A DNA stretch of 64,000 nt from VFMC01 sp050248155 (GTDB lineage: Bacteria > Actinomycetota > Acidimicrobiia > Acidimicrobiales > Ilumatobacteraceae). Both the position numbers and the translations under genes were made by a program. Of the stretch, positions 18,653 to 25,734 are shown one piece after another. Numbering within the stretch: position 1 is the first letter of the stretch; the number at the start of each line of letters is the position of its first letter. Below the pieces are notes generated by a model. It was given only the letters and a program-made list of their open reading frames with translations, was not told where the DNA came from and ran no database searches. Where the stretch lies: NCBI GenBank assembly GCA_050248155.1, contig JBFWSW010000015.1, positions 21,001-85,000 on the forward strand, read 5' to 3'.

Positions 18653-20036
18653 GGTCGTGGTCGTGTCCCTCGTGGTCGTGGTCGTGGTCGTGGGCGGCGT
18701 GGTCATGGTCGTGGTCGCCGAGCACCAGGTCGCGGTCGATCGGCTGACCCTCGGGGTCGACGATCTCGACGTGGTGCACCAACCAGTCGAGCGCCTGGGT
18801 CTTGCGCAGGTTGGCGACGAGGTCGGTGACGGCGTCGTTCTGCTCGTACGCCCGCTTGACCTGTGCCTTCTTCTGGCGGACCTGCACGGCGATGCGCTCG
18901 TACTCGGCGTCGAGCTCGGCATCGCCGACCTCGATGCCCTCGGCCGCGGCGACAGCACGCAGCGCGAGGTCGACCTTGACGGCCTTCACCGACTGGACCT
19001 TCAGCGTCTCGATGAAGGAGTTCGCGTCCTGACCGGTGGCGCTGAGCCACTGGTCGAGCGAGATGCCCCGCGACTGGAACTGCTGCACCGTGTTCTGCAC
19101 GCGCGACTGCAGATCGCCGTTCACCATCGCCTCGGGCGGCTCGACATCGACCAGGTCGGCGAGCGCCGTGGTGACGGCGTCGATGAAGCCGTTGCGAACC
19201 TGGTTGAGCTTCGCCTCGCCGAGTCGCTCGGCGATCGACGCACGGTAGGCCTCGACGGTGTCGAACTCACCGATGTTCTCGTCGACCCACTCGTCGGTGA
19301 GCTCGGGCAGCACCATCTCTTGGACGTTGGTGACGTTGACCTCGAAGTCGGCCGGCTCATCTGTGCCGTTCGGTGTAGCGGTGAACCGGAGCTCGGCCCC
19401 CTTCACGGCGCCCAGCAGCTCGGCATCGAAGCCGGGGGCAACCCATCCCTTGCCGACCTCGTACAGCCAGTCCTCGGTGCTGAGGCCGGCGACCGGCTCG
19501 CCGTCGCGCGTGCCGTTGAGGTCGAGGGTGACGTGATCGCCGGACTGGATCGGACGATCGACGTCGACCAGTGATCCGTGGCGCACGAGCTCGGCCCGCA
19601 CCGCCTGGTCGATCTCGTCGTCGCTCGCGACGGGTGACGGCAGCTCGACGCGCAGGCCGCCGTAGCCGGGCACCGTGATCTCGGGCCGGAGCTCGCACGT
19701 GGCGTCGAAGGCGACGGGGCCTTCCTCCATGCCGCTCGTGATGTCGACCTCGGGGGTGGCGATGAGGTCGATGTCGTGTTCGCGGACCGCCTCGGCGAGG
19801 TAGTTCGGGATGGCGTCGCGCAGCGCTTGCTCGCGTGCCGGGGCGAGCCCGATGCGGGCCTCGAGGACCTTGCGGGGCACCTTGCCGTTGCGGAACCCGG
19901 GGAGCTTGACCTCCTTCGCGATCTTCCGGAAGGCCTGGTCGATGTCGCGATCGAACTCGGATTCGTCGACGGTGAGGGAGAGCTTCACGCGGTGCTTGCC
20001 GGGCGCTTCCTCGAGCGTTTCGAGCGTGCTTTTCAC
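18645..20036 (-). CDS. tig: Trigger factor chaperone with His-rich C-terminal tail
   Basis: Ribosome-associated chaperone and peptidyl-prolyl isomerase. The 463-aa product has the ribosome-binding signature LPGFRNGKVPRKVLEARIG (44-62), a PPIase domain (about 165-250, with GDHVTLDLNG and EVGKGWVAPGFDAELLG) and the helical C-terminal chaperone domain. After DRDLVLG the protein ends in about 22 residues of alternating His-Asp with 10 histidines, which would bind metal ions such as Ni, Zn or Cu. This tail lies beyond the usual fold. It starts at GTG 20036, 9 nt after a TAGGCT -10 candidate. It is the first gene of tig-clpP-clpX-folC. Confidence 0.95.
   Translation of the reverse strand: MKSTLETLEEAPGKHRVKLSLTVDESEFDRDIDQAFRKIAKEVKLPGFRNGKVPRKVLEARIGLAPAREQALRDAIPNYLAEAVREHDIDLIATPEVDITSGMEEGPVAFDATCELRPEITVPGYGGLRVELPSPVASDDEIDQAVRAELVRHGSLVDVDRPIQSGDHVTLDLNGTRDGEPVAGLSTEDWLYEVGKGWVAPGFDAELLGAVKGAELRFTATPNGTDEPADFEVNVTNVQEMVLPELTDEWVDENIGEFDTVEAYRASIAERLGEAKLNQVRNGFIDAVTTALADLVDVEPPEAMVNGDLQSRVQNTVQQFQSRGISLDQWLSATGQDANSFIETLKVQSVKAVKVDLALRAVAAAEGIEVGDAELDAEYERIAVQVRQKKAQVKRAYEQNDAVTDLVANLRKTQALDWLVHHVEIVDPEGQPIDRDLVLGDHDHDHAAHDHDHDHEGHDHDHE
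18656..18726 (-). repeat. GAC/CAC codon repeat encoding the trigger factor His-Asp tail
   Basis: On the + strand the sequence is an imperfect run of GTGGTC hexamers, translated on the minus strand as (H-D)n in the last codons of tig. It is a coding repeat, and its copy number could vary by slippage without changing frame. It also forms the region just before the clpP start codon. Confidence 0.7.
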
Positions 20037-20045
20037 AGGGCGCTG

Positions 20046-20051
20046 AGCCTA
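20046..20051 (-). promoter_or_regulatory. Candidate -10 element for the tig operon (TAGGCT)
   Basis: On the minus strand TAGGCT lies 9 nt before the GTG of tig, so the transcript would have almost no leader. No clear -35 is visible. It resembles the rplU and obg elements. Confidence 0.35.
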
Positions 20052-20113
20052 TCGACCCGGCGACCTGATCGACGGTTGCTGCCGGGCGCACCTCCGTCGG
20101 GCAGAATGGCGTC

Positions 20114-20389
20114 ATGCCGACCTGGAAGCCGCACGCCCTCGCCAAGCCGCATCCCGACCAGCTCGACTTGCGCAACGGCGACCGGGTCGTGTCGATTGCC
20201 GAGCTGCCGTCGGTCCCCGTCGGCACGCCGGGCAAGGTGATCCTGTCGAACGGCTTCAACTGGCAGCGCTACCGCGTGCTGTTCGAGAACGGCGAGGAGC
20301 TCGGCGACCTCGACGGTCGCAACATCGAGCCCACCGGTCGCACGGCCAAGCGGCTCGCCAAGGCGAAGGCCAAGGCCGCCCGCCAGTAA
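20114..20389 (+). CDS. Conserved small hypothetical protein
   Basis: A 91-aa protein, not assigned to a named family. It is soluble, with a probable beta-rich core (RVVSIAELPSVPVGTPGKVILSNGFNWQRYRVLFENGEELGDLDGRNI) reminiscent of small SH3-like or KOW-like barrels, and ends in a Lys/Ala-rich basic tail (about 77-91) that could bind nucleic acid. It starts at ATG 20114, divergent from tig, with CAGAAT six nt before the start (possible leaderless -10). A hairpin follows its stop. A nucleic-acid role is a guess from the tail alone. Confidence 0.65.
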   Translation: MPTWKPHALAKPHPDQLDLRNGDRVVSIAELPSVPVGTPGKVILSNGFNWQRYRVLFENGEELGDLDGRNIEPTGRTAKRLAKAKAKAARQ

Positions 20390-20403
20390 GTCCCGCCGGC
20401 ACT

Positions 20404-20422
20404 CGGCTCGCGACCCGAGCCG
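20404..20422 (+). terminator. Hairpin after the 91-aa gene
   Basis: CGGCTCG (20404-20410), loop CGACC, CGAGCCG (20416-20422): a perfect 7-bp GC stem 15 nt after the stop codon, without a T-run. It is a probable actinobacterial-type terminator. Confidence 0.45.
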
Positions 20423-20445
20423 CTTCCACCAAACCGGATCGGCAC

Positions 20446-20464
20446 CGGCTCCGAACAGGAGCCG
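20446..20464 (+). promoter_or_regulatory. Hairpin overlapping the Shine-Dalgarno of the cupredoxin gene
   Basis: CGGCTCC (20446-20452) pairs perfectly with GGAGCCG (20458-20464) around GAACA. The second arm contains AGGAG and ends immediately before the ATG at 20465, so folding would hide the ribosome-binding site. It may modulate translation of the cupredoxin. Confidence 0.3.
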
Positions 20465-21244
20465 ATGTCCGCCGAGCCAGCCCTCCCGCACCGCACCGCG
20501 GGGAGCGCGCTGCGCATCGTCGCGGCGGTGGCGCTGGTCGTCGGCGGCCTCGTCCACCTGCAGCTGTACTTCGACGGCTACCGCGACGTGCCGAACGCGA
20601 ACCTCGGCCGGTCGTTCCTGCTGAACGGGTTCGGCTCGGCGGCCATCGCCCTCGCCCTCGTCGCGCGCCGCGAGGCGGTCGTCCGCCTGGCCGCGGTCGC
20701 GATGGTCGTCGGCACGCTCGTGGCGTTCACGCTCAGCCGCACCGATCGTGGTGTCTTCGGCTTCACCGAGTCGGGCTTCGAGCCCTCGCCTCAGGCGGCG
20801 CTGGCCCTCATCTCCGAGGTCGTCGCACTCGTGGCGCTCGCCCTCACGTTCGCGCCGGCGGTCGGTGCTGGGCGCTCCGTGCCGATCCGGATCGCCGGGC
20901 CGGCCGGAGCCGCCCTGGCCATCGCGACTGCGGTCCTGTGCATCGCGTGGGACGAGGGCGAGCGCACGCCGGCCGCCGCTGCGCCGGACGCGCGTGCCGA
21001 CTCGGTCGCGATCGCCGGCTTTGCGTTCACCCCGGCACGGCTGACCGTCCCCGTCGGCGCCACGGTCACGTGGACCAACGGTGACCGCTTCGCCCACAGC
21101 GTCGACGCCGCCGACGACTCCTTCGTGAGCGAGCCCCTCGACCAGGGCACGTCCTTCAGCCACACCTTCGACGCCGCGGGCACCTTCGCCTACATCTGCG
21201 GCATCCATCCCTCGATGGCCGGAACGGTCGTCGTCACGGAGTGA
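20465..21244 (+). CDS. Membrane-anchored cupredoxin (plastocyanin-like) protein
   Basis: A 259-aa protein with about four to five N-terminal membrane helices (about 15-160) and a C-terminal extracytoplasmic cupredoxin domain (about 175-259). Type 1 copper ligands are visible: His in RFAHSVDA, then Cys, His and Met in FAYICGIHPSMAG. It is likely an electron-transfer or copper protein facing outside. It begins at ATG 20465 behind a hairpin carrying the AGGAG. It lies upstream of two ferritin-like genes on the same strand, so a shared metal or redox role is possible but not shown. The N-terminal part resembles small uncharacterised membrane proteins. Confidence 0.8.
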   Translation: MSAEPALPHRTAGSALRIVAAVALVVGGLVHLQLYFDGYRDVPNANLGRSFLLNGFGSAAIALALVARREAVVRLAAVAMVVGTLVAFTLSRTDRGVFGFTESGFEPSPQAALALISEVVALVALALTFAPAVGAGRSVPIRIAGPAGAALAIATAVLCIAWDEGERTPAAAAPDARADSVAIAGFAFTPARLTVPVGATVTWTNGDRFAHSVDAADDSFVSEPLDQGTSFSHTFDAAGTFAYICGIHPSMAGTVVVTE

Positions 21245-21287
21245 CCCTTCGCGTCACCCGGCACAGCCCCGAACAAAGGAGACCACT

Positions 21288-22019
21288 GTGGAGATCAGCG
21301 AGCAGACCCTTCGCGCCCTCGTGGAGGGGGTGGACGACCAGCACCGCGACGGCATGACATCGATGGCCGACGACATCCGCGAGCTCCACAGCGAGACCCG
21401 CCGGTTCCGATCGGTGACGGTGCGGTCGGCGCAGCACCGCCGGGTGCGGCGCGCGGCAGGTGCGGCGGCGGCGGTGACGATCGGGTCGCAGGTGCTGCCG
21501 ATCCACAGCCTGCTCCCCCGCGCTGCCGCGGCGAGCGGCGACGCGGGCATCGCCGCGTTCGCCGAGAGCGTCGAGCTGACGGCGGTCGCCGCGTACGGCG
21601 CGGCTGCCGACAGCGGGCTCGTCACCACGCCCGCCGTGCTGCAGGCTGCCATGACCTTCAGCGGGCACCACGGCGAGCACGCCGCAGCGTTCGGCGCCGC
21701 AGCCGGCGACGCCGCGACCGGCATGCTGAACCAGGCCTTGCTCGACGCGCTGTCCCCCGGCCTGCAGGCGGCGAAGTCCGAGAAGGACGTCGTCAAGTTG
21801 GCGTACGACCTCGAGAACGCCGCGGCTGCCACCTACCTCTTCGCCCTCGGCGCGCTCGAGTCGGTGGCTGAACTGCAGCTGACCGCATCGATCCTGCCGG
21901 TCGAGGCACAGCACGCGGTGGTGCTCGGCCAGGTGATCGGAGCCGACCCGAAGACGATGCTGCCGCCGTTCGAGACCGAGACGGCCTTCGTCGATCCCGC
22001 CAAGTTCCCCGTCGGCTGA
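21288..22019 (+). CDS. Ferritin-like domain protein (secreted or membrane-associated)
   Basis: A 243-aa protein of the Ferritin_2-like group. After a basic segment (RRVRRAAG, about 50-57) a hydrophobic stretch ends near AAAASG (83-86), suggesting export. The four-helix part has FAESVELTAVAAY, SGHHGEHAAAFG and DLENAAAATYLFALG, giving E/H positions where diiron ligands would lie, and a late EAQHAVVLGQ. It starts at GTG 21288, preceded by AAAGGAG. The next gene is a paralogue 41 nt downstream. Function is unknown; ferritin-like export proteins of this type are common in actinobacteria. Confidence 0.75.
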   Translation: MEISEQTLRALVEGVDDQHRDGMTSMADDIRELHSETRRFRSVTVRSAQHRRVRRAAGAAAAVTIGSQVLPIHSLLPRAAAASGDAGIAAFAESVELTAVAAYGAAADSGLVTTPAVLQAAMTFSGHHGEHAAAFGAAAGDAATGMLNQALLDALSPGLQAAKSEKDVVKLAYDLENAAAATYLFALGALESVAELQLTASILPVEAQHAVVLGQVIGADPKTMLPPFETETAFVDPAKFPVG

Positions 22020-22060
22020 GTTGCCGTGGACCGAAGCCCCAGCAGAGAAACGAGACCGAT

Positions 22061-23079
22061 GTGAACCACGACCAGATCCGCCGTGAGGCCCGGGCGAGCG
22101 AAGCCGAGCACCGCGCCTCCATGTCACCCTTCGCCAGCGCGATGTCGCGCTTCCTCGACCGCGAGTCGCGCACCCAGGAGGAGTCGTCCGCCGCGTTGCT
22201 CGGCGGGCTGACCCGCCGATCGCTCTTCCGCATCGGCGGGGTGAGCATCGCCGGCGCCGCACTGCTCGCCGCCTGCGGAGGCGACGACGACACCGCGACG
22301 ACCTCCGGCAGCACGGCGACGACGATGGCGCCGGGCACCACGATGGCTCCTGCGACGACGGTGGCGATGTCGAGCGATGTCATCATGCTGCGCACCATCT
22401 CGTCGCTCGAGAACCTCGCCGTCGCTGCGTACCAGATCGCGATCGACTCGGGTCTCGTGACGACGTCAGCTGTCGGCGACGCGGCGAAGCTGTTCCAGAG
22501 CCACCACATGGAGCACGCGCAGTTCTTCCAGGCGGCGACGACCAACGCCGGCGGCGAGCCGTTCACCGACCCGAACCCCGCGGTGCTCGCACAGCTGCAG
22601 CCGACGATCGATGCGCTGCAGGACGAGCAGGGCGTGGTGCAGCTCGCCCTCGACCTCGAGCGTGCCGCAGCCGCCAGCTACCAGTCGGGTGTCGGCGTCG
22701 TGATGGACACGTCGTTGAACAAGGCGCTGATGAGCGTCGGCGGCGTCGAAGCCCGTCACGCNNNNNNNNNNNNNNNNNNNNNNNNNNNNNNNNNNNNNNN
22801 NNNNNNNNNNNNNNNNNNNNNNNNNNNNNNNNNNNNNNNNNNNNNNNNNNNNNNNNNNNNNTGGTGCAGCTCGCCCTCGACCTCGAGCGTGCCGCAGCCG
22901 CCAGCTACCAGTCGGGTGTCGGCGTCGTGATGGACACGTCGTTGAACAAGGCGCTGATGAGCGTCGGCGGCGTCGAAGCCCGTCACGCGGCCGTCCTCGC
23001 CGGCGTGCTGATGACGGATCCGGTCCCGCGGGCCTTCGGCACCACCGAGGGCGCGGTCCCCGCCGGCACCGGCGTCTGA
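22061..23079 (+). CDS. Ferritin-like lipoprotein, interrupted by an assembly gap
   Basis: Paralogue of the preceding gene. Residues 50-72 form a Tat-like/lipoprotein signal: RRSLFRIGGVSIAGAALLAAC, so Cys would be lipidated. A Thr/Ala/Met-rich linker follows. The ferritin-like region contains SSLENLAVAAYQIAI, FQSHHMEHAQFFQ and LDLERAAAASYQS with ExxH-type positions. The reading frame appears broken by 100 N (22762-22861), but the 127 nt before the N-run are repeated exactly after it. Removing N plus one copy (227 nt) restores one continuous 264-codon frame (263 aa plus stop) ending at 23079. The start is GTG 22061. I read it as one intact gene with a scaffolding artefact. Confidence 0.8.
22635..22761 (+). 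repeat. 127-bp direct duplicate, copy 1 (left of gap)
   Basis: Identical over all 127 nt to 22862-22988. It lies within the ferritin-like coding sequence and ends exactly at the first N. It is probably an assembler k-mer overlap left unmerged rather than a biological repeat. Confidence 0.9.
22762..22861. other. Assembly gap of exactly 100 N
   Basis: 100 undetermined bases, the customary placeholder for a gap of unknown size, between two identical 127-bp contig ends. Confidence 0.98.
22862..22988 (+). repeat. 127-bp direct duplicate, copy 2 (right of gap)
   Basis: Exact copy of 22635-22761 beginning at the first base after the N-run. Sequence beyond it (AAVLAGVLMTDPVPRAF...) continues the same protein. 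Confidence 0.9.
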
Positions 23080-23090
23080 GCCCCGGACAC

Positions 23091-23139
23091 CAACTTCGGG
23101 GCTGGCGGGCGAGAAACCGCACCCTCAGCCCCGAAGTTG
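23091..23139. terminator. 14-bp perfect hairpin after the ferritin-like genes
   Basis: The arms CAACTTCGGGGCTG (23091-23104) and CAGCCCCGAAGTTG (23126-23139) enclose a 21-nt loop, starting 11 nt after the stop codon. There is no T-tract. It probably terminates the 20.4-23.1 kb transcript and separates it from the PLP enzyme gene. Confidence 0.6.
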
Positions 23140-23166
23140 CGTCTCGGTGTGGCAGTGTCTGCTGCC

Positions 23167-24339
23167 GTGACAGGCTCGCTCCAGCATCGGTTCCCCGGCG
23201 TCGCCAACGGATGGGCGCGGTTCGACGCGCCGGCAGGCACGCAGATGGTCGACACGGCCATCGAGGCCATGTCCGCCTGGATGGCGAGTGGGTCGACGGC
23301 CGCGGCGAGCGACCTGTTCGCCGCTGCTGCCGATTGCGCTGCCGTCCAGTCGCGAGCGCGGGCGATGGTCGGGCAATTGCTCGGCGCCGACCCGATGGGA
23401 GTCTGCTTCGGGCCGAACATGACGACGCTGACCTTCTCGTTCAGCCGTGCCGTCGGGGCGACGCTACGACCCGGCGACAAGGTGCTCGGCACGCGGCTCG
23501 ACCACGACGCGAACGTCACGCCGTGGTTCCGCGCGTGCGAACAAGCGGGGGCCGAGCACGTGCTCGCGCCGTTCGATGTCGCGACCGGCACGTTGCCGCC
23601 CGAGATCGTGATCGACCTCATCGACGAGCGCACGCGGTGGGTGACGCTGCCCGGCGCCTCGAACCTGCTCGGCACGGCACCCGACCTCAAGCCGATCATC
23701 GATGCCGCCCATGGCGTCGGCGCGCGCGTGTTCATCGACGCGGTCGCGCTCGCGCCGCACCACCGCATCGACATCGCCGCGCTCGGCTGCGACGCTCTCG
23801 CCACCTCGCCGTACAAGTGGTACGGGCCGCACATGGGGGTGCTCTGGTGCGAGCCCGAACTGCTCGACTCGCTGCCGGTCTTCAAGGTGCGGCCTGCCTC
23901 CGACTCCGGGCCGGCACGCTTCGAGACCGGAATGCCGAACTGGGAGGGCATCGCCGGCGTCGAGGCGGCGGCGCGCTTCCTCGTCGAGGAGGGCCTCGAC
24001 CGCATCGCCGAGTACGAGAACGCCGTCTTCGAGCCATTGCTCACCGGTCTGCAGTCGATCTCGGGAGTGCGTGTCTACGGACCCACCGGCATGGACGGCC
24101 GTACGCCGACCGCCGCGTTCACGATCGACGGTGTTGCACCGTACGACGCAGCTCGGGCGATGGCTGCCGAGCAGATCGCGGTGTGGGACGGACACAACTA
24201 CGCGGTGGAGGTGGTCGACTCGCTCGGGCTGGCCGACAGCGGCGGCGTCGTGCGCGCCGGGCTCGCCCGCTACATCAGCGACGACGACGTGCAGCGCCTG
24301 CTGCGCGTGGTCGACCGCCTCGCCTCACGACGCGGCTGA
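23167..24339 (+). CDS. Aminotransferase class V / cysteine desulfurase-like protein
   Basis: PLP enzyme of fold type I, in the cysteine desulfurase-like subgroup. The 390-aa product has the cofactor-binding lysine K217 in ATSPYKWYGPH, an Asp in FIDAVALAPHH (pyridine N contact), FGPNMTTLTFSFSRA near the N-terminus and an ETGMPNWEGIAG loop. It lacks an obvious IscS-type mobile Cys loop, so a true sulfur-transfer role is uncertain; a lyase or aminotransferase is possible. The GTG at 23167 was chosen because an in-frame TTG at 23137 falls inside the preceding terminator stem. No neighbour links it to Fe-S assembly. Confidence 0.75.
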   Translation: MTGSLQHRFPGVANGWARFDAPAGTQMVDTAIEAMSAWMASGSTAAASDLFAAAADCAAVQSRARAMVGQLLGADPMGVCFGPNMTTLTFSFSRAVGATLRPGDKVLGTRLDHDANVTPWFRACEQAGAEHVLAPFDVATGTLPPEIVIDLIDERTRWVTLPGASNLLGTAPDLKPIIDAAHGVGARVFIDAVALAPHHRIDIAALGCDALATSPYKWYGPHMGVLWCEPELLDSLPVFKVRPASDSGPARFETGMPNWEGIAGVEAAARFLVEEGLDRIAEYENAVFEPLLTGLQSISGVRVYGPTGMDGRTPTAAFTIDGVAPYDAARAMAAEQIAVWDGHNYAVEVVDSLGLADSGGVVRAGLARYISDDDVQRLLRVVDRLASRRG

Positions 24340-24344
24340 CGGCA

Positions 24345-25463
24345 TCACCAGCCGACGGCGACCGGGTGGTCGTCGATCGCCGGGTCGGGCCGTTGCAGCT
24401 CGACCACCAGACCATCGACCAGCACCGCGTCACCCCGAAGGCCCACCCAGTGGGCCCCCGACGGATCGGCGGAGACGAACCACCACTCCCCACCCGGAGC
24501 GAGCTCGGTCACCTCGGCGCCGGTCGACGGATCGAGCGTCACGACACGGGCCAGGTTGTCCTGGTCGTGCACCACGGCGAGCAACGTCCCGTCCGCCCGT
24601 GCACCGACGAGCGTGGCGGCGCCGGGCTCTCCCGACGACAGCTGGATCGGCACACCCTCGGACAGGTCCGGCACGGCGTCCTGAGCGGGGTCGATCATCA
24701 CGAGTCGTCCGGCGCCGGCGGCCACCAACGACGTGCCGCTCCAGACGGCTCCGTTGAGGACGGGTGCTGCATCGGCGCTGTACGTCGCCCCGGGGAACGA
24801 CCACGCGCGCTCGTCGCTCGCGTGCACCGAGCGGTCTGCGACGGTGTCGGGGTTCACCACGACGAACATCGGCTCGGTCGGGTCGGGCTCGCATCCCGAC
24901 GAGCGGACGAGCGCAACTCGCGCCCCGTCGGGCGACAGGTCGACCCCGCCGCCCATCCCGAGGCTGGTGAAGGTGCCGTCGGGCAGGATGGCCTCGGCGA
25001 AGCCCTGCGACGTGTCACACGAGTACCACGAGTCCTCGACGGCGAGCGAGTACACGATCGTGCCGTCGGCGGCGCGGTCGAGGTCGGTGACCCATGCGGC
25101 CTCGGGCTGAAACGTCGAGACGATGTTGACGATGTCGCCCGTGGCCGGGTCGTGGAGCGCGACCGCTCCCCCGGCCCACATGACGACGAGGGGCGCCGTG
25201 GGCGCGGCAGGCTCGGCCGAGGTCGTGGGCGCCACGGTGGTCGGCGCCGCTGGCGTCGTCGGCACCTCGGTCGGCTGATCGGCGCGCTCGGTCGTGCTCA
25301 CACCAGTCGTCGCCGGGGCCGACGTGCTCGGCATGACGCTCGCCGTCGTGACGGCGTTCGATGATCCGGCCCGTGGTGCGTCGGACCCCGAGCACGAGGC
25401 CACACCCCCCAGTACGCAGGCGAACGCCACCGCCCTCCATCGCGCTCGCCGGCCGGTGATCAT
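24345..25463 (-). CDS. Putative lipoprotein with beta-propeller-like repeats
   Basis: A 372-aa protein. The N-terminal signal ends in a lipobox GVASC near residue 24, then a Thr/Pro/Ala-rich linker (about 35-90) leads to a repeat domain. Sequences such as VVMWAGGAVALHDPATGDIVNI, GGGVDLSPDGARVALVRS and GRLVMIDPAQDAVPDLSEGVP look like WD40/YVTN-type blades. It probably sits on the outer face of the membrane. Function is unknown. It converges with the PLP enzyme gene (5 nt between stops) and is divergent from tRNA-Pro. The ATG at 25463 gives a normal signal n-region (MITGRRARWR). Confidence 0.65.
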   Translation of the reverse strand: MITGRRARWRAVAFACVLGGVASCSGSDAPRAGSSNAVTTASVMPSTSAPATTGVSTTERADQPTEVPTTPAAPTTVAPTTSAEPAAPTAPLVVMWAGGAVALHDPATGDIVNIVSTFQPEAAWVTDLDRAADGTIVYSLAVEDSWYSCDTSQGFAEAILPDGTFTSLGMGGGVDLSPDGARVALVRSSGCEPDPTEPMFVVVNPDTVADRSVHASDERAWSFPGATYSADAAPVLNGAVWSGTSLVAAGAGRLVMIDPAQDAVPDLSEGVPIQLSSGEPGAATLVGARADGTLLAVVHDQDNLARVVTLDPSTGAEVTELAPGGEWWFVSADPSGAHWVGLRGDAVLVDGLVVELQRPDPAIDDHPVAVGW

Positions 25464-25511
25464 GGTTCCCGCAGTGTAGGGAGCCCTCTTGTTCGGCTCG
25501 CGTCATGCTCC

Positions 25512-25530
25512 GACGACACGGCGTGTCGTC
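25512..25530. other. 8-bp hairpin between lipoprotein gene and tRNA-Pro
   Basis: GACGACAC (25512-25519), loop GGC, GTGTCGTC (25523-25530). It lies in the 135-nt gap between the divergent lipoprotein gene and the tRNA. It could be part of a regulatory region. No function is inferred. Confidence 0.25.
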
Positions 25531-25598
25531 AGCGGATGACACGAGCCGGCACAATGGCCCGGCCATCGCCGACGGTCATCCGATAGCCTGCCGACGTT

Positions 25599-25673
25599 CG
25601 GGGCGTGGCGCAGCGGTAGCGCACCTGCTTTGGGAGCAGGGGGTCGGGAGTTCAAATCTCCCCGCCCCGACCA
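25599..25673 (+). tRNA. tRNA-Pro (anticodon TGG)
   Basis: A complete 75-nt cloverleaf. The acceptor stem CGGGGCG pairs with CGCCCCG. The D-arm is GCGC/GCGC, and the anticodon stem CCTGC/GCAGG has loop TTTGGGA (TGG at 25631-25633). The variable loop is 5 nt. The T-arm is GGGAG/CTCCC with TTCAAAT, followed by discriminator A. CCA (25671-25673) is encoded. It reads proline CCA and other CCN codons. Confidence 0.97.
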
Positions 25674-25734
25674 TCGGCACCACGCCGCCGCGCTTCGGCT
25701 GACGGACGGACGTGGGTCGTGCCAGCATGAGCGG

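Noticed and set aside
18656..18726. GTGGTC hexamer run considered as a CRISPR-like or satellite repeat
   Set aside because: It is in frame within tig and encodes the His-Asp tail; there are no spacers. No CRISPR array was seen anywhere in the window.
22635..22988. Tandem 127-bp duplication as a biological repeat or recent gene-internal duplication
   Set aside because: The copies abut a 100-N gap exactly and are identical; an assembly overlap explains them better.
23137..23166. Upstream TTG start for the aminotransferase class V gene
   Set aside because: It falls inside the 3' arm of a 14-bp terminator hairpin; the GTG at 23167 is more plausible.
23211..25364. Rightward open frame of about 717 codons overlapping the aminotransferase and lipoprotein genes
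   Set aside because: Arg-rich shadow frame; both real genes have clear family features.
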